A stretch of 64,000 bases of DNA, taken from Poriferisocius sp965200775 (GTDB lineage Bacteria > Actinomycetota > Acidimicrobiia > Acidimicrobiales > Bin134). Location of the stretch: contig OZ241383.1 of the NCBI GenBank assembly GCA_965200775.1, forward strand, positions 434,001 to 498,000, in the 5' to 3' direction. The translations under genes and the position numbers were made by a program. Of this stretch, positions 36,459-45,115 are shown in pieces. The notes below the pieces were generated by a model that searched no databases, had not been told where the DNA came from, and saw only the letters and a program-made list of their open reading frames with translations. The first letter of the stretch is position 1; each line of letters opens with the position of its first letter.

Positions 36459-37406
36459 GTGAAGTTCAGCCGCCGGGGGCCGGATTTGGAGCTGGACACC
36501 CAGGTGGGATCGGTGAGGCTGCCCTACCCGGTGATGACAGCGTCGGGAACGGTGGGTCACGGCACCGAGCTGGCCCGCTACTTGGACCTCTCGGCGTTGG
36601 GTGCGGTGGTTGTGAAGTCGCTGGCCCCCTACGAGTGGTCCGGCAACCCCCCGCCCCGGGTTCATTCGGTACACGCCGGCATGATCAACAGCGTCGGTTT
36701 GCAAGGTCCGGGGCTGCCCCGCTGGTTGGCCGAGGAGTTGCCCGTCCTGGCCGAGGCCGGAGCCCGGGTGGTGGTGTCGATCTGGGGTCGCACAGTGGAC
36801 GACTACGCCGCCGCTTCCGAGCTGCTGGCCTCCACCGACCATCCCGGTCGGGAAGCCCTGGTGGCGGTGGAGGTGAACGTCTCCTGCCCCAACCTGGAGG
36901 ACCGAGGTCGGATGTTCTCCCACTCGGCGGCCATGACCGAGGCTGTGGTGGCCGCCACCGGGTCGTGCGGTCTGCCCCGGTGGGCCAAGCTCAGCGCCAC
37001 CGGCGACCTGGTAGAGGTGGCCGCCGCAGCGGCCGAGGCCGGTGCCGAAGCTGTCACCCTCATCAATACCCTGTTGGGAATGGTGATCGATGTCGAGACC
37101 CGAAAACCTCTGCTGGGCGGAGGTGGGGGAGGAGTGTCGGGCCGGGGCATTGGGCCGGTAGCGGTTAGGGCGGTCCACGATGTGTATGCCGCCATGCCCG
37201 AGGTTCCTATCGTCGGGGTGGGAGGGGTGGCCTCCGGGCGTGACGCTGTGGAGATGTTGATGGCCGGGGCCTGCGCCGTTCAGGTGGGCACGGCGGTGTT
37301 CGCCGACCCCCGTGCTCCGGTCAAGATCGTGCGGGGTCTTGCCAAGTGGTGCGCCTCCCACGGGGTTGGCCACGTAGGCGAGCTGGTGGGAGCAGCCCAT
37401 GAGTGA
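36459..37406 (+). CDS. pyrD: Dihydroorotate dehydrogenase, class 1 (catalytic)
   Basis: FMN enzyme oxidising dihydroorotate to orotate. The 315 residues have the FMN-domain opening YPVMTASGTVGHG. The base is the Cys in VNVSCPNLEDRG, which marks class 1 enzymes (class 2 uses Ser). VGVGGVASGRDAVEMLMAGA forms the phosphate site. Class 1B enzymes pair with the Fe-S/FAD protein PyrK, but no pyrK gene adjoins here. The start GTG 36459 lies 16 bp after carB. Confidence 0.92.
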   Translation: MKFSRRGPDLELDTQVGSVRLPYPVMTASGTVGHGTELARYLDLSALGAVVVKSLAPYEWSGNPPPRVHSVHAGMINSVGLQGPGLPRWLAEELPVLAEAGARVVVSIWGRTVDDYAAASELLASTDHPGREALVAVEVNVSCPNLEDRGRMFSHSAAMTEAVVAATGSCGLPRWAKLSATGDLVEVAAAAAEAGAEAVTLINTLLGMVIDVETRKPLLGGGGGGVSGRGIGPVAVRAVHDVYAAMPEVPIVGVGGVASGRDAVEMLMAGACAVQVGTAVFADPRAPVKIVRGLAKWCASHGVGHVGELVGAAHE

Positions 37407-38160
37407 CCGTGGCGTGACCGGGCCCGATTCGCGCTTGGCCATCGTTTTGGACGTGGACGATCTGGCTCAGGCGCGCTTGATGGCCGAAGCGGTCCGCCCC
37501 TGGATGGGGGTGGCCAAGATCGGCCTGGAGCTGTTCGCCGGGGCCGGGCCCGCCGCGGTGGAGGCGATGACCGAGCTGGGTTACCAGGTGTTCGTCGACC
37601 TCAAGTTCCACGACATCCCCACCCAGGTGGGCCGGGCCGCAGCCCAGGTGGGACGCACCGGAGCCCGGTGGCTCACCGTTCACACCGCCGGGGGAGCCGA
37701 CATGCTGAGAGCGGGGGTCGAGGGGATGGCCGAGGGCAGCGACGGTGCCGGGCAGATTCTGGGGGTGACCATCCTGACCAGCGCGCCTGACCGCTCCCGA
37801 GGGGTGCTGGAGGAGCGGGTGACGCTGGCCCGGGATGCCGGCTGCGGCGGGGTCATCTGTGCCGCTGCCGATATTCCGGTGGTCAGAGAAGTGGCCCCCG
37901 ATCTGGTTCGGGTTGTGCCCGGAATCCGGCCGCCCGGCACAAGCCACCACGACCAGGTTCAGGTGGCCACCCCGGAGGCGGCCATTACCGCCGGGGCATC
38001 CATTCTGGTTGTCGGGCGGGCGGTCACCGCCGAGTTCCAGATGCTGGCCGACCGGTTGAGGCACGGGGAAGGCCGGCCCGTAAAGGGCGAATTGGACGAA
38101 GCGTTGCAGCAGATGGGGGAGAAGGCCCGGAGCATTGCCGCTGCCATCCGTCACCTCTGA
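37399..38160 (+). CDS. pyrF: Orotidine 5'-phosphate decarboxylase
   Basis: Final step to UMP. The 253 residues contain the catalytic DLKFHDIPTQV (Asp-x-Lys-xx-Asp) and the C-terminal phosphate-binding GASILVVGRAVT. The ATG overlaps the pyrD end by 8 bp. It closes the pyr operon; a short GGGG/CCCC hairpin (38173-38185) follows before mihF. Confidence 0.94.
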   Translation: MSDRGVTGPDSRLAIVLDVDDLAQARLMAEAVRPWMGVAKIGLELFAGAGPAAVEAMTELGYQVFVDLKFHDIPTQVGRAAAQVGRTGARWLTVHTAGGADMLRAGVEGMAEGSDGAGQILGVTILTSAPDRSRGVLEERVTLARDAGCGGVICAAADIPVVREVAPDLVRVVPGIRPPGTSHHDQVQVATPEAAITAGASILVVGRAVTAEFQMLADRLRHGEGRPVKGELDEALQQMGEKARSIAAAIRHL

Positions 38161-38215
38161 ACGGCTCGGGCCGGGGCTTGTCCCCATGATCCCTAATTCG
38201 GGTTGAGGCGGGAAC

Positions 38216-38221
38216 TACAAT
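38216..38221 (+). promoter_or_regulatory. -10 of a leaderless mihF transcript
   Basis: TACAAT ends exactly 7 nt before ATG 38228, placing the predicted transcription start on the A of the start codon. No good -35 at 17 nt. Confidence 0.5.
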
Positions 38222-38227
38222 GATGTA

Positions 38228-38545
38228 ATGGCAGGACCCCCACAACTAACCGCTGAACAGCGTCAAGCCGCTCTGGCCAAGGCCGGGGAGGTACGTCGCA
38301 AGCGTGCTGACATCAAGGCCAAGCTCAAGATGAGGTCGATTTCGCTGTCCGACCTGCTGGACCAAGCGGAAACCGACGAGGTCGTCGCCGGTACCAAGGT
38401 GCTCACCGTGTTGGAGTCGCTCCCCGGTATGGGCAAGGTGCGGGCCCGCAGGATGATGGACGAGGTCGGTATTGCCGACAGCCGTCGCATTCGCGGGCTG
38501 GGCGAGCAGCAGCGAGCCTCGCTGCTCGAACGCTGCGGCGACTAG
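38228..38545 (+). CDS. mihF: Actinobacterial integration host factor MihF
   Basis: Small DNA-binding nucleoid protein unique to actinobacteria, unrelated to HU/IHF of proteobacteria. The 105 residues have an N-terminal helix rich in Arg and Lys (AALAKAGEVRRKRADIKAKL). The helix-two-turn-helix segment VLESLPGMGKVRARRMMDEV follows. It is adjacent to gmk and rpoZ, as in mycobacteria. The start is fixed by the leaderless promoter and the family N-terminus. Confidence 0.95.
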   Translation: MAGPPQLTAEQRQAALAKAGEVRRKRADIKAKLKMRSISLSDLLDQAETDEVVAGTKVLTVLESLPGMGKVRARRMMDEVGIADSRRIRGLGEQQRASLLERCGD

Positions 38546-38553
38546 AGCAATCT

Positions 38554-39105
38554 CTGATTATCGTTTTGTCCGGCCCCGGTGGGGTCGGCAAGGGGACAAT
38601 CGCGTCCGCTCTTGTGGCCGCTGACCCCAACTTGTGGCTGAGCCGGTCGTGGACAACCCGGCAACGCCGTCCCGACGAGGCCGAAGACGCTTACGTGTTC
38701 GTCGACGACGCCGAGTTCGCTCGTCGGGCCGCCGAAGACGGGTTCGTGGAGTGGGCCGAGATTGCCGGCAACAACTACGGCACCCCCTGGCCCAACCCCC
38801 CGGCCGGTAGTGACGTATTGCTGGAGATCGATGTTCAGGGCGCAGCCCAGGTGCGCGACCGCTACCCCGATGCCCTGTGCATCTTCGTCGACGCCCCGAC
38901 GCCGTCCGATCAGGAGTCCCGGCTGCGTGGCCGGGGCGACACCGAGCCCCACATCGCCAAGCGCTTGGCGATCGCAGACGCCGAGCGAAACCAGGCCGAC
39001 GACATCGGTGCCATCAGGGTGGTGAACGACCGTCTCGACGACGCGGTGGCCGAGATCGCCTCGCTCATCGACCAAACCCGCCGCCACCAGGCAGGCTCCC
39101 GCTGA
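38554..39105 (+). CDS. gmk: Guanylate kinase, non-canonical start
   Basis: Phosphorylates GMP to GDP. The P-loop is SGPGGVGKGT; the GMP-binding region has WTTRQRRPDE and YVFVDDAEF; DVLLEIDVQGA follows. The first ATG/GTG/TTG-type codon in frame is TTG 38566, which would cut off the first beta strand (LIIVLSGP) leading into the P-loop. CTG 38554 gives 183 residues with that strand intact and lies 9 bp after the mihF stop. The start is therefore uncertain. Confidence 0.88.
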   Translation: MIIVLSGPGGVGKGTIASALVAADPNLWLSRSWTTRQRRPDEAEDAYVFVDDAEFARRAAEDGFVEWAEIAGNNYGTPWPNPPAGSDVLLEIDVQGAAQVRDRYPDALCIFVDAPTPSDQESRLRGRGDTEPHIAKRLAIADAERNQADDIGAIRVVNDRLDDAVAEIASLIDQTRRHQAGSR

Positions 39106-39237
39106 CAATCACCAGATGGCTATCGGTTCCCAATAACGATAAGGCCCCGGAGTGCTGATAGGATTTTGCCGCTCCGGGCTGCACAGCCAACACAGGCAGT
39201 CCGAGGTCAGCCATATTTCTCGAAGAGGGCCGCGCCG

Positions 39238-39618
39238 ATGACTGAACAGCACGACACCATGATGTATCCGACCATCGAGGAGCTGCTGGGCCGCACCGAC
39301 TCCAAGTTCCGCCTGGTCACGCTGGGGGCGATGCGGGCCTGCCAGATCAATTCCTATTTCGGCAAGCTGGGCGAGGGTCTCGGGGCCATGGTCCCACCGC
39401 AGGTGCTGACCATGTCGCGCAAGCCTCTTTCGATTGCCTTCAAGGAGATCGCCGCCGACAAAATCGTGGCGGCCGACCCGGCCGAGTTCCCCGATCCGGA
39501 GCTGCTGGCCGAGGCCGCGATTCCCACCGGTGAAGCGGGTGGCGACGAGGCCGCCCCGGATGAAGCAGCCCTCACCGAAGCATCTCATACCGAAGCCGAT
39601 CTCGACCCCGCTTCCTGA
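39238..39618 (+). CDS. rpoZ: RNA polymerase omega subunit
   Basis: Small subunit that helps assemble beta' into RNA polymerase. The 126 residues include MMYPTIEELLGRTDSKFRLV, RACQINSYFGKLGEG and KPLSIAFKEIAADKI, the actinobacterial omega pattern. A Glu/Ala-rich tail of about 45 residues follows. ATG 39238 fits; upstream in-frame codons are non-conserved. It is preceded by a 132-bp gap with a TAGGAT hexamer (39159-39164). Confidence 0.92.
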   Translation: MTEQHDTMMYPTIEELLGRTDSKFRLVTLGAMRACQINSYFGKLGEGLGAMVPPQVLTMSRKPLSIAFKEIAADKIVAADPAEFPDPELLAEAAIPTGEAGGDEAAPDEAALTEASHTEADLDPAS

Positions 39619-39624
39619 CCGGCC

Positions 39625-40863
39625 ATGACTGCGCTCGCCGGCAAGCGCATCGTGCTCGGGGTCAGCGGTGGAATTGCCGCCTACAAGGCAGTCGAGCTGT
39701 GCCGGTTGCTGATCGACTCCGGGGCCCACGTGATCCCGGTCCTCACCTCGGGTGCCACCCGGTTCGTCGGTCGCACCACTTTTGACGCCCTTGCCTCGGA
39801 ACCGGCTCGGATGAGCCTGTTCGACGAGGACGATCCCATCCCCCACACCACCCTGGGCCAGACCGCCGATTGCGTTGTGGTCGCACCCGCAACCGCCCGG
39901 GTGATCGGGGCCTACGCGGCCGGGATCAGCTCCGACCTTCTGACCGCCACCCTCATCGCCACCCGGGCTCCTGTGGTGGTCTGCCCGGCGATGCACACCG
40001 AGATGTGGGAACACCCTGCGGTGGCCGACAACGTGGCGCTGCTTGCCCGCCGGGGAGTACGCATCGTGGGGCCGGAGTCGGGCCGGCTGGCAGGAGGCGA
40101 CGAGGGGGCCGGCCGTCTCAGCCCACCGGCCGACATTGTGGCCGCGGTGAGCGAGGTGTTGGACCAAGCAGGCGACCCGGCTCCCCGCGGTGACATGGCC
40201 GGCTTGTCGGTGGTTGTGACCGCGGGCGGAACACGGGAGTCCATCGATCCGGTGCGCTACATCGGGAATCGCTCGTCCGGCAAGCAGGGCTACGCCTTCG
40301 CCCAAGAAGCTGCCGGCAGAGGCGCCGAGGTGACAATCGTGACCACGGTGGACCGCCCCAGCCCGGCCGGGGCCACCGTGGTGGAGGTGGAAACAGCCGA
40401 GCAGATGGCCGCCGCTGTCGCAGAAGCAGCAGCCGGAGCCGACGTGGTGATAATGGCCGCAGCGGTGGCCGATTTCCGGCCCGTCGACCCCGCCGGCGAG
40501 AAGCTCAAGAAGCGAGATGGGATGCCCACCATCGAGTTGGAGCCCACCCCCGACATCCTGGCGTCGCTGGTCCGGTCGAAGCCCTCGGGCCAGACCGTGG
40601 TGGGGTTCGCAGCCGAGACCTGCGACGTAGCCAACAACGCTGCGGCCAAGTTGAACTGCAAGGGTGCCGACTACATCGTGGCCAACGACGTGTCCGCCGA
40701 CCACGCCGGGTTCGCTCACGACACCAACGAGGTTCTGGTGCTGGCCTGCGACGGTAGGGTTCACCCGGTCGGGATGCGTTCCAAGCGCGAGGTGGCCCAA
40801 GCCGTGCTCGACCTCGTGATCGCCGACAGAAACCGCCGAGCCGACGCTCAGGCCGACAAGTAG
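39625..40863 (+). CDS. coaBC: Bifunctional phosphopantothenoylcysteine synthetase/decarboxylase
   Basis: Two steps of coenzyme A synthesis: joins 4'-phosphopantothenate to cysteine, then decarboxylates the product. The N-terminal flavin decarboxylase half has LGVSGGIAAYKAVELCR, PAMHTEMWEHPAV and a Cys-containing substrate clamp. The C-terminal CoaB half has VTAGGTRESIDPVRYIGNRS and ADYIVANDVS. 412 residues. It sits between rpoZ and metK in the conserved order. Confidence 0.94.
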   Translation: MTALAGKRIVLGVSGGIAAYKAVELCRLLIDSGAHVIPVLTSGATRFVGRTTFDALASEPARMSLFDEDDPIPHTTLGQTADCVVVAPATARVIGAYAAGISSDLLTATLIATRAPVVVCPAMHTEMWEHPAVADNVALLARRGVRIVGPESGRLAGGDEGAGRLSPPADIVAAVSEVLDQAGDPAPRGDMAGLSVVVTAGGTRESIDPVRYIGNRSSGKQGYAFAQEAAGRGAEVTIVTTVDRPSPAGATVVEVETAEQMAAAVAEAAAGADVVIMAAAVADFRPVDPAGEKLKKRDGMPTIELEPTPDILASLVRSKPSGQTVVGFAAETCDVANNAAAKLNCKGADYIVANDVSADHAGFAHDTNEVLVLACDGRVHPVGMRSKREVAQAVLDLVIADRNRRADAQADK

Positions 40864-40871
40864 GAGAATCA

Positions 40872-42050
40872 ATGAGCCAAGGTTCCGTGAGCCGGTACCG
40901 CTTCACGTCCGAGTCGGTCACCGGCGGCCATCCCGACAAGATCGCCGATCAGATCTCCGACGGGGTGCTCGACGCCCTGTTGAGCGCCGACATCTCCAGC
41001 CGGGTTGCGTGCGAGACGCTGGTCACCACAGGGCTGGTGGTGGTGGCCGGTGAGATCTCCACCGATGCCTACATCGACATTCCCAAGGTGGTGCGGGAAA
41101 CCATCGTGGGTATCGGCTACGACCGGGAGGACTACGGCTTCGACGGCAACACCTGCGGGGTGATGGTGTCCATCGACGACCAGTCGCCAGACATCGCCCA
41201 GGGCGTGGACCGGCACAGCCCGCTGGAGCAGGGGGCCGGCGACCAGGGGATGATGTTCGGCTTCGCCTGCGACGAGACCCCGGAGCTGATGCCCCTTCCC
41301 ATCCACGTTGCACACCGGATGGCCGAGCGCCTGACCGAGGTTCGGCGGGCCGGGTTGGTGCCCTACCTGCGGCCCGACGGTAAGACCCAGGTCACGTTCG
41401 AGTACGAGGGGACCAGGCCGGTGGGGCTGGCCACCGTTTTGATGTCGGCCCACCACCGCGGCGGGGTGGACCTGGGCGAGATGAAGGACGACCTCAAGGA
41501 GCAGGTAATCGACTCGGTGATCCCCGAGCAGTTCCGGGACGACAACTACGAGGTTCTCGTCAACCCAACCGGGAAGTTCGTGCGGGGTGGCCCGGTGGCC
41601 GACGCCGGGCTCACGGGCCGGAAGATCATCGTGGACACCTACGGGGGGATGGCCCGCCACGGCGGCGGAGCTTTCTCGGGCAAGGACCCGAGCAAGGTGG
41701 ACCGGTCGGCCGCCTACGCTGCCCGGTGGGTGGCCAAGAACGTGGTGGCCGCCGGGGCGGCGAGCCGCTGCGAGGTGCAGGTTTCCTACGCCATCGGCGT
41801 CGCCCACCCGGTCTCGGTGATGGTGGAGACGTTCGGCACCGAGGCTGTGGACCCGGCCAAGATCAGCGCGCAGGTGAGCGAGCTGTTCGACCTGCGGCCC
41901 GCGGCCATCATCCGGGACCTGGAGTTGCTACGCCCGATCTACCGGCAGACGGCGGCCTACGGACACTTCGGACGCAGCCCCGAGAGCACCTTTACCTGGG
42001 AGCGCACCAACCGGGCGGACGAACTCCGCTCCGCGTTGGGGCTCGGCTAG
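40872..42050 (+). CDS. metK: S-adenosylmethionine synthetase
   Basis: Forms SAM from methionine and ATP. The 392 residues have FTSESVTGGHPDKIADQISD, the hexapeptide GAGDQG in GAGDQGMMFGFACDE and the P-loop-like GGGAFSGKDPSKVDRS. ATG 40872 follows GGAG. There is no room for a SAM riboswitch between coaBC and metK (8 bp). Confidence 0.96.
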   Translation: MSQGSVSRYRFTSESVTGGHPDKIADQISDGVLDALLSADISSRVACETLVTTGLVVVAGEISTDAYIDIPKVVRETIVGIGYDREDYGFDGNTCGVMVSIDDQSPDIAQGVDRHSPLEQGAGDQGMMFGFACDETPELMPLPIHVAHRMAERLTEVRRAGLVPYLRPDGKTQVTFEYEGTRPVGLATVLMSAHHRGGVDLGEMKDDLKEQVIDSVIPEQFRDDNYEVLVNPTGKFVRGGPVADAGLTGRKIIVDTYGGMARHGGGAFSGKDPSKVDRSAAYAARWVAKNVVAAGAASRCEVQVSYAIGVAHPVSVMVETFGTEAVDPAKISAQVSELFDLRPAAIIRDLELLRPIYRQTAAYGHFGRSPESTFTWERTNRADELRSALGLG

Positions 42051-42066
42051 TGGTCCGTCCACAGGC

Positions 42067-43782
42067 GTGTTGAACGTCCGGGTCCTTCCCGACGTCATCT
42101 CCATCGATCGAGAGTTCACCTACGCCGTACCCGAAGCGTGGGCCGGCGACCCCCGGCTGGGAGTTGGGGCCATGGTGCGGGTGGTTTTGCATGGCAGGCG
42201 GGTGGGTGGCTGGGTCACGGCGACCGATGTAGACCCGCCAGACGGGGTTGAAGTCGCCCCGCTGGCCAAGCTCAGCGGGTTGGGACCGGCCCCCGAACTG
42301 CTGGAGCTGAGCGGCTGGGCCGCCTGGCGCTGGGCCGGACGCCGGGCACATTTCCTGCGCACCGCTTCCCCGCCCCGGATGGTGGCCTCCCCGGCCCGGC
42401 CCCAACGCTCCCGTCTCGTACATTCGGGCGACCACGCCGACCTGTTCGAAGGGCAGGGCGGCACCCTGCGCTTGACCCCAGCCGAGGATCCGCTGCCCAT
42501 CGCCCTTGCAGCGGCGGCACGAGGCCAGGCCCTGATCCTGGTGCCCGACCACGAACGGGCCGCCACCCTGGTGCGGGGTTTGCGCCGAGCTGGGGCGTGG
42601 GCCGTTCGCCACCCTGAGGGCTGGGCCTCGGCCACCGCGGGGGCCACCGTGGTGGGCACCCTGTCAGCGGCTTGGGCCCCGGCCCCCGAACTCGCCGCGG
42701 TGGTGGTGGTTGACGAGCACGACGAGTCGTACCGTTCGGAGTCGGCACCCACGTGGAGCGGCCGGGATGTGGTGATGGAGCGGGCCCGCCGGGCCGGTGC
42801 GCCCTGCGTGCTGGTGTCGCCGGTACCCAGCCTGGAAGCGTTGCGGTCCCGGCGCCTGTTCCGACCGAGCCGGGGAGCCGAGCGTGACGGTTGGCCCCAC
42901 GTTGAGGTGGTGGATCGCCGAAGCGAGGACCCGGCCCGGGCCGGTTTGTACTCCCATGTGCTGGTGAGGGCGCTGCGCGACGGGGGCCGGGTGGCATGCG
43001 TGCTAAACCGCAAGGGACGGTCGCTTCTTCTGGCGTGCAAGGTGTGCGGCGAGTTGGCCATTTGTACCGATTGCGGCTCGTCGATGGTTCAGGCCGAGGA
43101 GAATCGCCTGGTGTGCCGGGCGGAGGGTCACAGCCGCCCAACGGTGTGCGCCGAGTGCGGTTCCACCGGGATGCGCAACCTCAGAGCCGGGGTGAGCCGG
43201 GTGCGCGAGGAGGTGGAGGCACTGGTCAAGTCCCCGGTGGCCGAGGTCACCGGCAGCGGCTATGAGGGGGCGCCAACCGCTCGGGTAGTGGTGGGCACCG
43301 AAGCGGTGCTGCATCTGGGCCGCCCGTTCGACACCGTGGCGTTTTTGGAGTTCGACCAGGAGCTGCTGGTATCCCGGTTCCGGGGCAGGGAACAGGCGCT
43401 GGCTCTGGTGGCCCGGGCGGCTCGGATCACCGGGCCACGCCCCTCAGAGGGACGCGTCCTGCTGCAAACCCGCCTGCCCGAGGATCCGGTGGTGGTGGCC
43501 GCGCTGCGGGCCGATCCGGCGTCTCTGGCCCGCTCCGAGCGCGACCGACGCCGGGAGCTGGGCCTGCCACCCTACGGGGCGATGGCGGTGGTGTCGGGAG
43601 CCGCGGCGGGGGAGTACATGGAACGTCTCGGCCATCCCCCCGACATCCGCGTCGCTGCCGGTCCCGACGGGCAACACTTCCTGCGGGCCGCCGACTACGA
43701 TACCCTCTGTGGCGCCCTGGCTGCAGTGGAGCGCCCCCCCGGCCGCCTCCGCATCGACGTGGACCCAATCAGAGCGATCTAG
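42067..43782 (+). CDS. priA: PriA-like primosomal protein, helicase motifs degenerate
   Basis: Related to replication-restart protein N'. The N-terminal DNA-binding domain (VRVLPDVISIDREFTYAVPE) and the zinc module (CKVCGELAICTDCGSS ... CRAEGH ... CAECGS) are present. The Walker A GxGKT is missing, and the DEAH box is replaced by VVVVDEHDESY, so helicase activity is not expected. Short, ATPase-deficient PriA homologues are typical of actinobacteria. 571 residues against about 730 in E. coli. GTG 42067 is the likely start. Confidence 0.88.
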   Translation: MLNVRVLPDVISIDREFTYAVPEAWAGDPRLGVGAMVRVVLHGRRVGGWVTATDVDPPDGVEVAPLAKLSGLGPAPELLELSGWAAWRWAGRRAHFLRTASPPRMVASPARPQRSRLVHSGDHADLFEGQGGTLRLTPAEDPLPIALAAAARGQALILVPDHERAATLVRGLRRAGAWAVRHPEGWASATAGATVVGTLSAAWAPAPELAAVVVVDEHDESYRSESAPTWSGRDVVMERARRAGAPCVLVSPVPSLEALRSRRLFRPSRGAERDGWPHVEVVDRRSEDPARAGLYSHVLVRALRDGGRVACVLNRKGRSLLLACKVCGELAICTDCGSSMVQAEENRLVCRAEGHSRPTVCAECGSTGMRNLRAGVSRVREEVEALVKSPVAEVTGSGYEGAPTARVVVGTEAVLHLGRPFDTVAFLEFDQELLVSRFRGREQALALVARAARITGPRPSEGRVLLQTRLPEDPVVVAALRADPASLARSERDRRRELGLPPYGAMAVVSGAAAGEYMERLGHPPDIRVAAGPDGQHFLRAADYDTLCGALAAVERPPGRLRIDVDPIRAI

Positions 43783-43785
43783 CGT

Positions 43786-43799
43786 CGGCGCTAGCGCCG
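43786..43799. terminator. Perfect palindrome between convergent genes
   Basis: CGGCGCTAGCGCCG fills most of the 22-bp gap between priA and the minus-strand methyltransferase gene. A bidirectional terminator is the simplest role; no T-run follows. Confidence 0.45.
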
Positions 43800-43804
43800 T
43801 CCCG

Positions 43805-44437
43805 CTACTCAGAACCCCTGATCTCGAGGATCCGGTAGCCCCGGCGAGAGCTCAGCCTGGTGGTGGGCCATCCCTGTCGGTTGAGCCATCGGGCCAGTGA
43901 ATCGGAGCCCAGGTTCTTGTTCACCACCAGGTAGGCCCGTCCGTCGGGGGTGAGACGACCCAGCCAGAGAGCCAGCAGGTCGTGGAGGGCAGCCTTGCCG
44001 ATACGGATGGGGGGATTGGAGTAGATGGCGGCGAACCGAACCCCGGCCGGCACGTCGTCGGGATGGCAGACCGTGGCGTTGCCTGAATCGGCATCGTCGG
44101 AACCACCGAGTCGATGCAAGTTGGCCCGGCACAGCTCGAGCGCCCGAGGGTTCACGTCTACCGCCCACAGCGGAGCCTGCGGGGCCCACCGGTTCAGCGC
44201 CACGGCGATAGGTCCGTACCCGCAACCGAGGTCCAGCAACGGGCCCCCCTGAGGAGGCCGGGGGCACTCGGCCAGCAGGTACCGGGTTCCCCAGTCCACC
44301 TCGTCGGCGGCAAACACCCCCCGGTCTGTGGCCAACTCCACATCAAGGTCTCCGACCCGCAGCCTCACCGTTCCCGGCCGCTGCATCCCGCCCGGCGACG
44401 AGCTGAAGTAGTGGCTGGGTCCTGGTGGCGAGTCCAC
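43805..44437 (-). CDS. Class I SAM-dependent methyltransferase (RsmC-like)
   Basis: The 210 residues match the MTS (RsmC/RlmG C-terminal) domain. The SAM site is LLDLGCGYGPIAVAL, the acidic loop is VDVNPRALEL and the catalytic tetrapeptide is NPPI in YSNPPIRIGK. It resembles bacterial rRNA guanine-N2 methyltransferases without their N-terminal half; the target is not certain. Start GTG 44437 is supported by TACCGT 7 nt upstream. Divergent from def. Confidence 0.82.
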   Translation of the reverse strand: MDSPPGPSHYFSSSPGGMQRPGTVRLRVGDLDVELATDRGVFAADEVDWGTRYLLAECPRPPQGGPLLDLGCGYGPIAVALNRWAPQAPLWAVDVNPRALELCRANLHRLGGSDDADSGNATVCHPDDVPAGVRFAAIYSNPPIRIGKAALHDLLALWLGRLTPDGRAYLVVNKNLGSDSLARWLNRQGWPTTRLSSRRGYRILEIRGSE

Positions 44438-44443
44438 GGGTTG

Positions 44444-44449
44444 ACGGTA
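44444..44449 (-). promoter_or_regulatory. Candidate -10 for the RsmC-like gene
   Basis: TACCGT on the minus strand ends 7 nt before GTG 44437, predicting a leaderless mRNA. Confidence 0.45.
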
Positions 44450-44520
44450 GCCTCCATCCTCCGCAGGGGCGCAGGCGATGCCGGCTGCCGTCTTGGTGGG
44501 AGATTCCCGCGGAGCGGAAG

Positions 44521-44526
44521 TAGCCT
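44521..44526 (+). promoter_or_regulatory. Candidate -10 for def
   Basis: TAGCCT ends 7 nt before ATG 44533. The predicted transcription start coincides with the start codon. Confidence 0.5.
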
Positions 44527-44532
44527 TAACCC

Positions 44533-45066
44533 ATGGCCCCCCTTCGGATCCGGGTGTACGGCGACCCGGTGCTGCGTCGCGTTGCCGCCGACGTGACCGA
44601 CATCGACGGGGCGATGGCCGATCTGTGCCAGCGCATGTTCACCGCCATGTACGAGGCCCCCGGCATCGGCCTGGCCGCCCCTCAGGTGGGGGTATCGCAG
44701 CGCTTCTTCGTGTACGACTTCGGCGACGGCCCCGGCGTGTTGGTCAACCCCGTGATCACCGAGAGCGACGGCGAGTGGTCGTTCAACGAGGGCTGTCTCT
44801 CTGTGCCCGAGCTGTCGTGGGAGATCATCCGGCCTCATCGCATACACCTGGCTGCGTTCGATCTCGACGGCAATGAGGTGACCATCGAAGCCGAGGACCT
44901 GGAGGCCCGACTGTTCCAGCACGAGTTGGACCACCTGGAGGGCAAGATGCTGCTCGACTACTTGGATGAGGACCAGCGGCGAGAGGCCAAACGCATACTG
45001 CGTCGGCGGGCGATGGACAGCGGGGGACGCCTGCCGGCCACCGGGACCGAGCTGTCGCTGCCATGA
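44533..45066 (+). CDS. def: Peptide deformylase
   Basis: Removes the formyl group from new N-termini. The 177 residues carry all three motifs: GIGLAAPQ (44-51), EGCLS (86-90) with the metal-binding Cys, and HELDH (130-134). fmt follows after 49 bp, so the formylation and deformylation enzymes are neighbours. Confidence 0.96.
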   Translation: MAPLRIRVYGDPVLRRVAADVTDIDGAMADLCQRMFTAMYEAPGIGLAAPQVGVSQRFFVYDFGDGPGVLVNPVITESDGEWSFNEGCLSVPELSWEIIRPHRIHLAAFDLDGNEVTIEAEDLEARLFQHELDHLEGKMLLDYLDEDQRREAKRILRRRAMDSGGRLPATGTELSLP

Positions 45067-45115
45067 GCGCTCTTGAGCGATCGGCCGCTGATGAACTCCG
45101 CGTCCTCCGGGCCTC

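Noticed and set aside
39146..39178. CCCGGAG/CTCCGGG inverted repeat upstream of rpoZ as terminator
   Set aside because: The loop is 19 nt and no T-run follows; it overlaps a possible -10 (TAGGAT), so its role is undecided.
40864..40871. SAM riboswitch before metK
   Set aside because: Only 8 bp separate coaBC and metK, which leaves no room for one.
42120..43141. Long minus-strand frames opposite priA
   Set aside because: Pro/Arg/Ala-rich translations without motifs, fully inside a recognised gene.
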